Origin: CAYMPH01 sp964392365
Lineage (GTDB): Bacteria > Spirochaetota > UBA4802 > UBA5550
Direction: 5' to 3'
Assembly: GCA_964392365.1 (NCBI GenBank)
Contig: CAYMPH010000016.1
Coordinates: forward strand, 1-64,000
Length of the DNA: 64,000 nucleotides
A program made the translations under genes and the position numbers. Under the pieces are notes generated by a model that made no database searches, was not told the origin of the DNA, and saw only the letters and a list, made by a program, of their open reading frames with translations. The number at the start of each line of letters is the position of its first letter. Positions within the stretch are counted from its first letter, which is position 1. Positions 16,487 to 24,912 of the stretch are shown here, piece after piece.

Positions 16487-16620
16487 CTGTCAGAATTTCT
16501 GTCAATTACATAAGAAAATTTCTATAAATCAGTTCTCACCCCCTCTTTGGTTCTCCCCTTTATTTAAGGGGGAGTTAGTGGGGGTTGTAAAAACTGCCTT
16601 GACAAATTGACATCTGACAG
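16487..16620. repeat. CCCCCTCTTT / AAGGGGGAG palindromic element, copy 1
   Basis: The core at 16538-16586 folds as ACCCCCTCTTTGGTTCTCCC against AAGGGGGAGTTAGTGGGGGT. CTGTCAG at 16487 and CTGACAG at 16614-16620 could be terminal inverted repeats. The same core occurs at 38320-38367. It fills the gap upstream of the crotonase gene. Confidence 0.55.
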
Positions 16621-16668
16621 AAGCAGTTAATCATACTTGATGTTAAAAAAAATAACCGGGGCACTCAA

Positions 16669-17388
16669 ATGGAAAAAACAGTACTACTTGAAGTTGAAAA
16701 CGGAATTGCGCTGATAACATTAAACAGGCCCGAGAGACGGAATTCCTTCAACGCGGATCTTCTTGCAAATCTTTACAATGCAATTGACGAAGTGGCGCGC
16801 AATAATGATATTAAAGCCGCAATTATAACAGGAAACGGAAAATCTTTCTGCTCCGGAATTGACCTTGCAACTATAGGAAATGAAAATCTTTTTGATCCTA
16901 GAGGCGACGGCAAGGATCTTCCTGATATTATGGGAGCCTGTCACAAACCGATAATCGGAGCAGTAAACGGCCATGCAATAACAGGCGGTTTTGAACTCGC
17001 TCTGAACTGCGATTTTTTAATCGCATCTGATAATGCCATGTTTGCTGATACACACGCAAAAGTGGGCATTCATCCCGGCTGGGGAATGACACAGCTTCTG
17101 CAGCAGGCTGTCGGCATCAGGATGGCAAAGCAGATGTCTTTCAGCTGCCAGTTCATATCTGCATCAGAAGCCTTGAGACTTGGACTGGTTAATGAAGTTG
17201 TTGCTCCTGAGAAACTTCTTCCCCGCACAAAAGAAATAGCAAAACAGATATGCGAGGTTAACCCAGTGATGCTCCCTGTAATAAAAAATTTAATTGAATA
17301 CAGAACATCAACCACACATTCCGATTCATATGCGCATGAAAGAAAAGAATTCAGGGCATTTGTATTAAAACATATGACTAAAAAATAA
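16669..17388 (+). CDS. Enoyl-CoA hydratase/isomerase (crotonase) family protein
   Basis: 239 residues. The crotonase blocks are complete: LNRPERRNSFNADLL, FCSGIDL (oxyanion hole), NGHAITGGFELALNCD. The Glu in ELALNCD matches Glu144 of rat enoyl-CoA hydratase, but the position of Glu164 is His in ADTHAKVGIHPGWG, so hydration may be altered and isomerase, hydrolase or another acyl-CoA chemistry is possible. GGGG precedes the ATG. The adenylate kinase gene follows after 24 bases, so the pair may be cotranscribed. Confidence 0.88.
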   Translation: MEKTVLLEVENGIALITLNRPERRNSFNADLLANLYNAIDEVARNNDIKAAIITGNGKSFCSGIDLATIGNENLFDPRGDGKDLPDIMGACHKPIIGAVNGHAITGGFELALNCDFLIASDNAMFADTHAKVGIHPGWGMTQLLQQAVGIRMAKQMSFSCQFISASEALRLGLVNEVVAPEKLLPRTKEIAKQICEVNPVMLPVIKNLIEYRTSTTHSDSYAHERKEFRAFVLKHMTKK

Positions 17389-17412
17389 AAAAATTTCCGG
17401 AGTAACTTTAAT

Positions 17413-18033
17413 ATGAAAATAATTCTAATCGGCCCTCCAGGTTCAGGCAAAGGGACACAGGCTGAGATGCTCAAACAGAAATTTAATATACCGCATATTT
17501 CTTCGGGAGATATTCTCCGCAGTGAAGTTGCACGCGGAACAGAATTCGGAAAACTTATAAAAGGTTTCATGGACAAGGGTGAAATCGGCCCGCAGGAACT
17601 TATTACAGAAGTGGTTTTAAAATATCTTGATGATAACTGCAGCAGCGGTTTTATATTCGACGGCTTTCCGCGTACAATATACCAGGCGGAAAAACTCAGC
17701 GAAAAGCATCCGGATGCAAAAGCGATTTTAATTCAGGTCAGTGATGAGGAAATTACAAACAGAATTACAGGGCGGAGAATATGCCCCCAGTGCAATAAAA
17801 TTTACAACATTGTAAACAGTCCGCCTAGGAAAGCCGGCATATGCGACACCTGCGGAACAGCGATTATACAGAGAGCTGATGACAATCTTCAGACAATAAG
17901 AACGAGAATACAGGTTTATAACAACGATACAAAACCTGTGATTGATTTTTATGATAAAAAGAAATTATTGAGCATTATTGACGGGAAAAAAGACAGCACT
18001 GAAATTTTTAACGGAATATTGAAATTAGTGTAA
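17413..18033 (+). CDS. adk: Adenylate kinase
   Basis: 206 residues. The P-loop GPPGSGKGT is at 7-15, the AMP-binding site in SSGDILR, and FDGFPRT and GRRICPQC follow. The long LID domain carries a CPQC...CDTC zinc site, as in Gram-positive and many other adenylate kinases but unlike E. coli. It catalyses ATP + AMP = 2 ADP. It is placed behind the crotonase gene, where its AMP-recycling role would serve acyl-CoA synthetases that release AMP, though none is seen here. A 7-bp inverted repeat (18057-18063/18084-18090) separates it from the convergent LOG gene. Confidence 0.96.
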   Translation: MKIILIGPPGSGKGTQAEMLKQKFNIPHISSGDILRSEVARGTEFGKLIKGFMDKGEIGPQELITEVVLKYLDDNCSSGFIFDGFPRTIYQAEKLSEKHPDAKAILIQVSDEEITNRITGRRICPQCNKIYNIVNSPPRKAGICDTCGTAIIQRADDNLQTIRTRIQVYNNDTKPVIDFYDKKKLLSIIDGKKDSTEIFNGILKLV

Positions 18034-18083
18034 ACAGAATCCCTACCCGTGCAGAAGGTGTAATGGCTTAAAATTTTAAACCC

Positions 18084-18671
18084 TTACACCCTATGTTTCT
18101 TTACATCAAACCACTTTTCAATTTTTACCGGCTTATATGCCTGCAGTTTATCAACCAGTGTACCTGCATCTTTCTCAACGAGCATCATGTCAAGATGCTC
18201 TTTCCGCAAAAAACCGTTTTTTACAACATTATTGAAAAAATTAATCAGATGATCGTAAAATCCGCCGGTATTGACAAGCCCAAATGGCTTCACCTGAAGT
18301 CCAAGCTGCATCCAAGCGAATATCTCAACTGTTTCTTCAAGTGTGCCTATACCTCCGGGAAGCGAAATGAATCCGTCTGAGAGTTCACTCATAAGAGCTT
18401 TGCGCTCGTGCATGGTTTTCACAAATTTTATTTCAGATAAATTTTCATGTGCAATGCCCAATTCTGCAATATCGGACGGCATTACACCAATAACGTATCC
18501 GCCGTTTTCCAGACAGGAATTCGCGAGCTGCCCCATCAAGCCGACATTCGCCCCGCCGTAAATCAGAGTGATTTTCTTATTTGCGAGAATTATACCAAGC
18601 TCATCTGCAGCAGCCAGATATTGACCATCGGTTCCTTTACTTGATCCGCAGAATACACCTATGCTTTTCAT
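18084..18671 (-). CDS. LOG-family protein (TIGR00730 Rossmann fold)
   Basis: 195 residues from the ATG at 18671, which GGAG precedes by seven bases; a longer in-frame start adds 20 non-conserved residues. GVFCGSSKG opens the fold, and YGGANVGLMG and the signature PGGIGTLEE are intact. The family hydrolyses nucleoside 5'-monophosphates carrying N6-modified adenine, releasing ribose 5-phosphate; in bacteria it often acts as a general nucleotide phosphoribohydrolase. It is convergent with adk, also an AMP enzyme. Confidence 0.92.
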   Translation of the reverse strand: MKSIGVFCGSSKGTDGQYLAAADELGIILANKKITLIYGGANVGLMGQLANSCLENGGYVIGVMPSDIAELGIAHENLSEIKFVKTMHERKALMSELSDGFISLPGGIGTLEETVEIFAWMQLGLQVKPFGLVNTGGFYDHLINFFNNVVKNGFLRKEHLDMMLVEKDAGTLVDKLQAYKPVKIEKWFDVKKHRV

Positions 18672-18860
18672 ATCTGACTCCGTGAAAATATATTTATAGT
18701 ATTGTAATTGATCATATCCTTTTATTATCAATAAAAAAATATTTCTATTTTTAATTTTTCACACCCTCTTCCCTTAGGACATCTCCCCCTTGTTAATGGG
18801 AAAAAATACTATAATAAAATTTCATTATAAAAAATAATTCGAAGCAAATAACTTTCCTTC

Positions 18861-19170
18861 AAGCCGGTGCCTTCAAATCCGGCTTAATAGTGAATTTTTC
18901 GAACAGAATTTAAAATGGGCAGATGATTATCTGCCTTTACGATTATTCAGAAAAATATTTTTTTGAAATAAAATGCCTTAAGGTCTGCGCCGATTGAGCA
19001 GGCGGTGGGGAGTGGCCGCTCACGTCCATCCTTGGACTTCGCGGCATTGGTACATCCTGTCCGGCAGAAGTCTCGAGGAGAGGGCACTACCAAGCATAGT
19101 GCCCTCTTCTTGAGAATATTACTAAACCTTCCGTCACGGGTTTATGGCCCGGCTTCGCTAGCCAGCCGAG
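18861..19170 (+). repeat. Structured dispersed element, copy B
   Basis: It opens with the hairpin AAGCCGG/CCGGCTT (18861-18885), then an AT-rich linker, GGTCTGCGCC...GAGCAGGCGG, an extra GC-rich insert, an 18-bp stem (19072-19089 with 19097-19114, loop CCAAGCA) and AAACC/GGTTT near 19124-19145. It is in the same orientation as copy A at 8081. Stem sequences differ from copy A but pairing is kept; its two non-Watson-Crick pairs are G-U only if the plus strand is the RNA. It fills the 470-base gap between the LOG and thiolase genes. Confidence 0.7.
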
Positions 19171-19201
19171 CCCAAATTTCGTGGAAGAAAAAAAATAATT
19201 T

Positions 19202-20380
19202 TCAAAGAAGTTCAATCACCACTGCAACAGCTGGTCCGCCGCCTGCGCAAAGTGAAGCCACGCCGTATTTGATTTTACGTCTCTGCATTTCATAAAGCAA
19301 AGTAGTCATTAAACGCACGCCTGTCTGACCAACAGGATGACCGAGGGAAACTCCTGAGCCGTTTACATTAATAATATCCTTGCTGATTTTAAGTTCACGG
19401 TTGCATGCAATAACCTGAGCTGCGAATGCTTCATTAAGCTCCCACAGGCCGATATCGCTGATGCTGAGCCCGGCGAATTTTAAAACTTTCTGTACTGCAG
19501 GTACAACACCGATTCCCATGATCTTCGGATCAACTGCTGCAGATGCTGTTGCAACTATTTTTGCAAGAGGTTTTTTACCGAGTTCTTTTGCCTTATCCAT
19601 GCTCGTAAGCACCATTGCAGCTCCGCCGTCATTAAGCGATGACGCGTTTCCGGCAGTAACTGTTCCGTCTTTTTTGAAAACAGTTTTCAGTTTGCCCAGA
19701 GATTCCATGGTAATGTCTTCACGGGGATGCTCATCAACCTCGAAAGCAACATCGCCTTTTTTGGTTTTTATCATAACAGGAGTGATTTCATCTTTAAATC
19801 TTCCGGCCTTGATAGCAGCAATAGCTCTCTGATGGCTCATAACAGACCATTCGTCCTGCTCTTCCCGGCTGATCTTGTACTGTTCAGCAAGATTTTCAGC
19901 AGTAACTCCCATGTGATAATTATTGAATGCATCAACAAGGCCGTCGTACAGCATATGGTCAACAAAAGTGGAATCTCCCATGCGTAATCCCTGCCTTGAC
20001 TTTAAAGACATGTATGGACAGTTGCTCATGCTTTCATATCCTGCAACAAGTTCAATATCATTTTTACCGAGCATAATCTGCTGGGAAGCAATCTCTGCAG
20101 CGCGCATTGAAGACGGGCATAGCTGATTGATTGTAACAGCAACAGTTTCAACACGGCATCCTGATCCAAGACAAACCTGACGCCCTGTATTACCTTTGCA
20201 TCCGGCCTGCAGAACATTTCCAGCAACAACCTCATCAACCTGTTCCGGTTTTATTCCTGATCTTTCGAGAGCTGATTTTGCAGCTGTTATTCCTAAATCA
20301 ACAGCGGAAACGCTGCTTAAAGCGCCTAAATAATCTCCGATAGCTGTACGGGAAGCTCCTAAAATAACTACATCCTTCAT
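19202..20380 (-). CDS. Acetyl-CoA acetyltransferase (thiolase)
   Basis: 392 residues, full length. The nucleophilic Cys is in NQLCPSSMRA (usual form N.CaSG..A), the active-site His in GHPVGQTG, and the second Cys in SLCAGGGPAVA; ELNEAFAAQ is also present. It catalyses the reversible condensation of two acetyl-CoA, or thiolysis of 3-oxoacyl-CoA. AGGAGG precedes the start. The unusual CPSSM for CASGM in the nucleophile loop may reflect chain-length preference. It belongs with the crotonases and the acyl-CoA-binding protein in this window. Confidence 0.94.
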   Translation of the reverse strand: MKDVVILGASRTAIGDYLGALSSVSAVDLGITAAKSALERSGIKPEQVDEVVAGNVLQAGCKGNTGRQVCLGSGCRVETVAVTINQLCPSSMRAAEIASQQIMLGKNDIELVAGYESMSNCPYMSLKSRQGLRMGDSTFVDHMLYDGLVDAFNNYHMGVTAENLAEQYKISREEQDEWSVMSHQRAIAAIKAGRFKDEITPVMIKTKKGDVAFEVDEHPREDITMESLGKLKTVFKKDGTVTAGNASSLNDGGAAMVLTSMDKAKELGKKPLAKIVATASAAVDPKIMGIGVVPAVQKVLKFAGLSISDIGLWELNEAFAAQVIACNRELKISKDIINVNGSGVSLGHPVGQTGVRLMTTLLYEMQRRKIKYGVASLCAGGGPAVAVVIELL

Positions 20381-20540
20381 TTTTATAATATCCTCCTGAA
20401 ATTTACTTTAATATTCCGATACGTTTAAAAAGGTTCGGATTATTTGTCAATCAGCATTATTTTATAAGACAATTAATTTCCCCCCGTCCCCCAAAGGGGG
20501 CAAGTATGAGGTAAATACGAATTAATGGGAAAATGATTAT

Positions 20541-22424
20541 TTATATCACTTCACAGCCTATAATAAGCATATCATCATCAACACGGCAGCTGCCGCGGAA
20601 AGCTGATACCTCGCGGACAATAAAGTCAAGCGCTTCCGGAAGAGTATGTTTCATTGAACTCTGGATGAGCTCAAGAATATTCTCATATCCGAGCATTTCC
20701 CCCCGGGAATTTCTGGATTCCGGAAGACCGTCAGTAAATAAAAAAATCCTGTCTCCATAATTGAGAGAAATTTCCGATTCATGATATTGTGCATTATCAA
20801 ATATTGCAAGAACCGGATCACCTGTTTTAAGATAACAGGCTGATGCCTCTCCCTGCCTGTTAAGTGCCGGGTAAGGATGCCCGCCGCTTGTCCATGTAAA
20901 AAGCGCTCCTTTATTACGGTCATCCCACGAAAAAAATCCGTATATTGCAGTCATGTAATTATGAGGCATGGATCTGATAAGAGATTTGTTAAGAGCATCC
21001 ATGAAGCGTACAGGCCAGGTATGATTTTCACCGGCAATACGGTCCGATTCATTTTTAAGAAGAGAAAGAAACAGCGCTGCAGATACACCATGCCCGGAAA
21101 CATCCCCGATAAAAATACCGAGTCCCTCAGACGCATTAACAAAAGAGAAATAATCTCCTCCTACCGCATCCATAGTATAGAAACGGTAATCAATCAGAAT
21201 TCTTTCTGAAACAGGAACTGTGTCCGGCAGAAGCGCCTTTTGCACAAGCTGTGCTTTAATGAGCTGCTGTTCAATCTCATCATTCCTGGCTCTGATCTGC
21301 TCCTCTCTGAGGCGTAAAGCATCTGCAGTTTTTATTCTTTCGCCAATTTCACGCTGAAGTTTTCTTTTTTCAGTAAGATCAATGCAGATTATAAGAGTGG
21401 CAATAATATCACCAACCCGGTCACGTATTGCTGTTCCTGTAATGCCGCAGGGTATGCGTTCTCCATTTAAGGGTAATAATGATGTTTCAATAAAAAATTC
21501 AGTGCCTTTGTTTATAATCATTTGAGCCATCTGCTTGTTAAACAATCTGCGATCCTCGAGAAACCCGGAGAAATCTTTTCCAATTATACCGGATTCACCG
21601 CAGCGGAGCAGAGTTCCTGTCCATGCGTTGGCATTCAGGACCTGACCAGAAAGTTTTAATAAAATTACAGCCTCCCTGATCTGTTTCATTATTTCATCTG
21701 AGGCATACAATAGCGATATTGAAAACATCTGGTAACGGACAATGGCAATAAGCGTTCCCAATGAAAAAATAAGAATAAAAATAACCGAAAGAGGCGGAGT
21801 CACAAATATTTCAAGAAGAGGAAAAATAATATCAGTAATAAAACATAGCACATATGTTAATGAAATCGATGCAACAAGTACGAAAGCCTGTTTTTTTTCA
21901 CGGCGGTAAGAAGCACTTAAACCCCAGGTGACCAGCATATAAAGACCATAAAAAATAAAAATAACCTGATAAGCAATATAAAGCCAGTACCAGATGGAAT
22001 CTGTAATGGGAACCTCAAGAAATCCCGGGCCAAACCTGACCAGTTTGAACAGTTTGAGAACTCCCGCCCACTGAAGAACAGTGAAAGAAACTCCGGGAAT
22101 ATACATAAGCGGGTAAAGCCACCATTTTTTTAAAAGCTCGTTTTTCCCGGCAATTAAAAGCATAACATGAAGGGAAAGCCCGCTGAATAAACACCAGCCG
22201 GGTGCGCTTAAATTATATATAAAATACGCTTCAGTCAGGTCAGTTGATATATGCATAAATGCAAACGCAAAAGCCCATAAGGCAAACAAAGCGCATAAAA
22301 GCGAATATACAATATTCAGAGCTGCATACCTGTCACGCCTGAGAATATAAAAACCCAGAATTACATATATCAATGAAGCGGTGATATGAAAAAGCGCAAA
22401 ATAATTCATTTGAATATAATCCAC
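20541..22424 (-). CDS. Membrane 7TM-PAS-SpoIIE phosphatase
   Basis: 627 residues. Seven hydrophobic segments occupy roughly 1-235, resembling the N-terminal 7TM region of some histidine kinases. A PAS domain follows (about 245-350, ending IICIDLTEKRK), then a coiled coil (about 350-395) and a SpoIIE/PP2C phosphatase domain. Metal ligands are seen in AVGGDYFSF, GDVSGHGVSAA, FTDGLPES and DDDMLIIG. It would transmit an envelope signal to a phosphorylated STAS protein. It is monocistronic, between the thiolase and the MoxR operon. Confidence 0.9.
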   Translation of the reverse strand: MDYIQMNYFALFHITASLIYVILGFYILRRDRYAALNIVYSLLCALFALWAFAFAFMHISTDLTEAYFIYNLSAPGWCLFSGLSLHVMLLIAGKNELLKKWWLYPLMYIPGVSFTVLQWAGVLKLFKLVRFGPGFLEVPITDSIWYWLYIAYQVIFIFYGLYMLVTWGLSASYRREKKQAFVLVASISLTYVLCFITDIIFPLLEIFVTPPLSVIFILIFSLGTLIAIVRYQMFSISLLYASDEIMKQIREAVILLKLSGQVLNANAWTGTLLRCGESGIIGKDFSGFLEDRRLFNKQMAQMIINKGTEFFIETSLLPLNGERIPCGITGTAIRDRVGDIIATLIICIDLTEKRKLQREIGERIKTADALRLREEQIRARNDEIEQQLIKAQLVQKALLPDTVPVSERILIDYRFYTMDAVGGDYFSFVNASEGLGIFIGDVSGHGVSAALFLSLLKNESDRIAGENHTWPVRFMDALNKSLIRSMPHNYMTAIYGFFSWDDRNKGALFTWTSGGHPYPALNRQGEASACYLKTGDPVLAIFDNAQYHESEISLNYGDRIFLFTDGLPESRNSRGEMLGYENILELIQSSMKHTLPEALDFIVREVSAFRGSCRVDDDMLIIGCEVI

Positions 22425-22547
22425 CCTCCCCGTTTTTTACCGCTAAAAACAAATATAAATACTGAATAAATTTATATTGTATCGCGCAGTTTATGTTAAT
22501 TATCCGGTAAAGTCAATCAGCATTTATAGAGGTTTTTTAAAGAAATA

Positions 22548-22722
22548 GAACACGGATGACACGGATGTCACGGATTTTATAAGATTAAAGAATTAGTTTT
22601 TTGAGCTCTATTTTTATGATGTGCTGCACCAAGATTTATAAACCTTTCAAAGAATATTTTAAATATCTTTCATACAAACAAAAAAATTCTTTAATCCGTG
22701 TTCATCCGTGTCATCCGTGTTC
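22548..22722. repeat. GAACACGGATGACACGGAT inverted-repeat element, copy 1
   Basis: About 175 bp bounded by GAACACGGATGACACGGAT and its inverse near 22704-22722. The internal TTTCAAAGAATATTTTAAAT motif is shared with the copy at 29568-29738; a third copy lies at 45715-45870. It fills most of the gap before the MoxR gene and has no ORF. Confidence 0.75.
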
Positions 22723-22863
22723 AAATTTTTTATTCTTGAGTAATACAGAGAATAATTAATTACTTGCCAGTTTTTTAATAAAATTTCTATTAGTAAATAA
22801 ATTATTTTGAAATAGATAATCAGATTTTTCTGATTTAAATTATATCAAGGAACAGGTACCAAT

Positions 22864-23718
22864 ATGGATTTTTTTAAAGGAACTGATGAATATGTAATAT
22901 CCAAAGAATTAAAAGACAATGTAAATGTTTCTATTGCTCTTGCAAGGCCTCTTATTGTAAAGGGCGAGCCGGGAACCGGAAAAACACTGCTTGCTCATGC
23001 AATTGCAAAGGGCCTCGCTAAGAAATTTTTTATATGGAATATAAAATCCACAACAAAAGCTCAGGAAGGGCTTTATGTTTACGATACTGTACAGAGACTC
23101 AATGATGCAAGATTCGGCGATCATAATGTTTCTGATATCAAACAATACATCAAGCTTGGAAAACTCGGTGAAGCATTTGCAGCAGATGAGCAGGTGGTTC
23201 TCCTGATTGACGAGATTGACAAGGCGGATATTGAGTTCCCGAATGATTTATTGAACGAGCTTGACGAGATGAGTTTCTACATACCTGAAACCAAAGAAAC
23301 CATTAAAGCAAAACACAGACCTATCGTAATTATCACTTCAAACAGCGAAAAAGAGCTTCCTGATCCATTCCTTCGAAGATGCGTTTTCCATTATATTGCT
23401 TTTCCGGAACAGGAACTTATGGAAGAAATTGTCCATGTACATTTCCCTACCATAGAAAAGAAGCTTCTCAGGGAAGCTCTGAAAAAATTCTACTGGATCA
23501 GGGAATTTGACATGCTCAGAAAAAAACCGTCAACAAGCGAGCTTATTGACTGGCTGCAGGCTCTTATCCTTGGCGGAATTCCGGTAAAGGATATTGAAAA
23601 AGAAATTCCATTTCTCGGCACTCTGCTCAAGAAACAGGAAGATATTGAAACACTTCAGAAAGCGGGAAAATCCCATTATGCATACAATACAAGCATGAGG
23701 ACAAGGGATGTTTATTAA
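22864..23718 (+). CDS. MoxR-type AAA+ ATPase
   Basis: 284 residues. Walker A is GEPGTGKT (about 38-45), Walker B is LLIDEIDK, sensor 1 lies in IITSNSEKELPD and the Arg finger region in PFLRRCVFH. MoxR ATPases act as chaperones that activate or load metal cofactors or assemble complexes together with a VWA protein. The downstream VWA gene overlaps its end by 11 bases, giving translational coupling and the expected MoxR-CoxE pair. No metalloenzyme target gene is beside it. Confidence 0.93.
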   Translation: MDFFKGTDEYVISKELKDNVNVSIALARPLIVKGEPGTGKTLLAHAIAKGLAKKFFIWNIKSTTKAQEGLYVYDTVQRLNDARFGDHNVSDIKQYIKLGKLGEAFAADEQVVLLIDEIDKADIEFPNDLLNELDEMSFYIPETKETIKAKHRPIVIITSNSEKELPDPFLRRCVFHYIAFPEQELMEEIVHVHFPTIEKKLLREALKKFYWIREFDMLRKKPSTSELIDWLQALILGGIPVKDIEKEIPFLGTLLKKQEDIETLQKAGKSHYAYNTSMRTRDVY

Positions 23719-24898
23719 TTTTTTCTTTAATCTCAAGTCTAAAGGAATACCTGTTTCCCTGCATGAGTGGATCACTCTGCATAGAGCCATGTCTATGAAT
23801 CTCAATGACTGCAGCCTTACTTCTTTTTACCATATGGCGAGATCCATTCTCGTAAAAAATGAAATATTTTTTGACAGATATGATATGGCATTTCTTGATA
23901 CCTTCAAGGATATAGAAACTACAGATGAAATGCTGGATAAAATTCTCGAAGGCCTGAAAAAAGTCAAGGAGCTGCATCTTTCCGAAGAGGAAAAGAAACA
24001 GATAGAAAAACTTAATCTTGATGAAGTATTGAAAAATTTTGAAGAGCAGCTGAAACAGGGACACTACAAGGAACATGTAGGCGGAAATAAAGCAATCGGT
24101 ACAGGCGGACGCTCCACTCAGGGCGCCTGGGGATACAATCCGGCAGGAATAAGAATCGGCCAGGGTGAATCCAGGCACAAAAAAGCAATACAGATCGCGG
24201 AGAAAAGAACTTTCCGGAACTATTCAAGCGACAGAACACTTGATACAAGGCAGATGCGCGTCGCACTATCTCACCTTAGATCGCTTCTTCCAATGGGCAT
24301 AGGCCAGAAGCTTGATCTTAAAAAAACAATCGACGTAACATGCAAAAACGCAGGCGAGATAGAACTCATCTGGGAAAACAAAGAGAAGAAAAGTTCCAAG
24401 GTTATGCTGCTCATGGATGTTGGAGGCTCGATGACTCCGTTTTCGGAGCTTGTTGACAGGCTGTTTTCAGCATCAGCATCACAGATAAGCAGGTTCAAGC
24501 ATTTCTATTTTCATAATGCTTTTTATCAGGATTTATGGACTGACATTGAAAGGAACTCCTCCACATCAACGCTGGAAATGATTAAAAGCGAAGATGCTGA
24601 TTATAAAGTAATTATTATAGGCGACGCAGAAATGGCTCCGTCAGAGCTTACCTGGGCAAACGGTGCTATTGACTACTGGTACCAGAATGATATTCCGGGA
24701 ATAGTATGGATGCAGCGCTTTAAGGATAAATTTAAAGATGCCATATGGCTTAACCCTCTTCCAAAGCGCGCATGGGAGTATACCCATTCAATCAAAATGA
24801 TCCGTGAAGTTTTTCCAATGTTTGAATTAACACTGGACGGCCTTGATGAGGGAGTCAAATACCTCATGACCGGAAAATGTTCATTATATAACAGATAA
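23708..24898 (+). CDS. CoxE-like VWA-domain protein
   Basis: 396 residues. The N-terminal half (FFFNLKSKGIPVSLHEWITL) is the helical region typical of CoxE-like MoxR partners. The VWA domain starts at SSKVMLLMDVGGSM, with a MIDAS variant DVGGS in place of DxSxS, and later IIIGDAEMAPSEL. No signal peptide or membrane segment, so it acts with the MoxR ATPase in the cytoplasm. Its ATG lies inside the moxR-like gene. A SpoIIE receptor starts 14 bases downstream, hinting at a three-gene unit. Confidence 0.9.
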   Translation: MFINFFFNLKSKGIPVSLHEWITLHRAMSMNLNDCSLTSFYHMARSILVKNEIFFDRYDMAFLDTFKDIETTDEMLDKILEGLKKVKELHLSEEEKKQIEKLNLDEVLKNFEEQLKQGHYKEHVGGNKAIGTGGRSTQGAWGYNPAGIRIGQGESRHKKAIQIAEKRTFRNYSSDRTLDTRQMRVALSHLRSLLPMGIGQKLDLKKTIDVTCKNAGEIELIWENKEKKSSKVMLLMDVGGSMTPFSELVDRLFSASASQISRFKHFYFHNAFYQDLWTDIERNSSTSTLEMIKSEDADYKVIIIGDAEMAPSELTWANGAIDYWYQNDIPGIVWMQRFKDKFKDAIWLNPLPKRAWEYTHSIKMIREVFPMFELTLDGLDEGVKYLMTGKCSLYNR

Positions 24899-24912
24899 TG
24901 AAATAAAATCTC

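Noticed and set aside
19005..19295. 96-codon plus-strand frame over copy B of the structured element
   Set aside because: It runs through the long hairpin and into the antisense strand of the thiolase gene; no Shine-Dalgarno and no family resemblance.
22548..22722. CRISPR-like appearance of repeated ACACGGATGACACGG strings
   Set aside because: The copies are inverted ends of one element, not equally spaced direct repeats with spacers; no cas genes.
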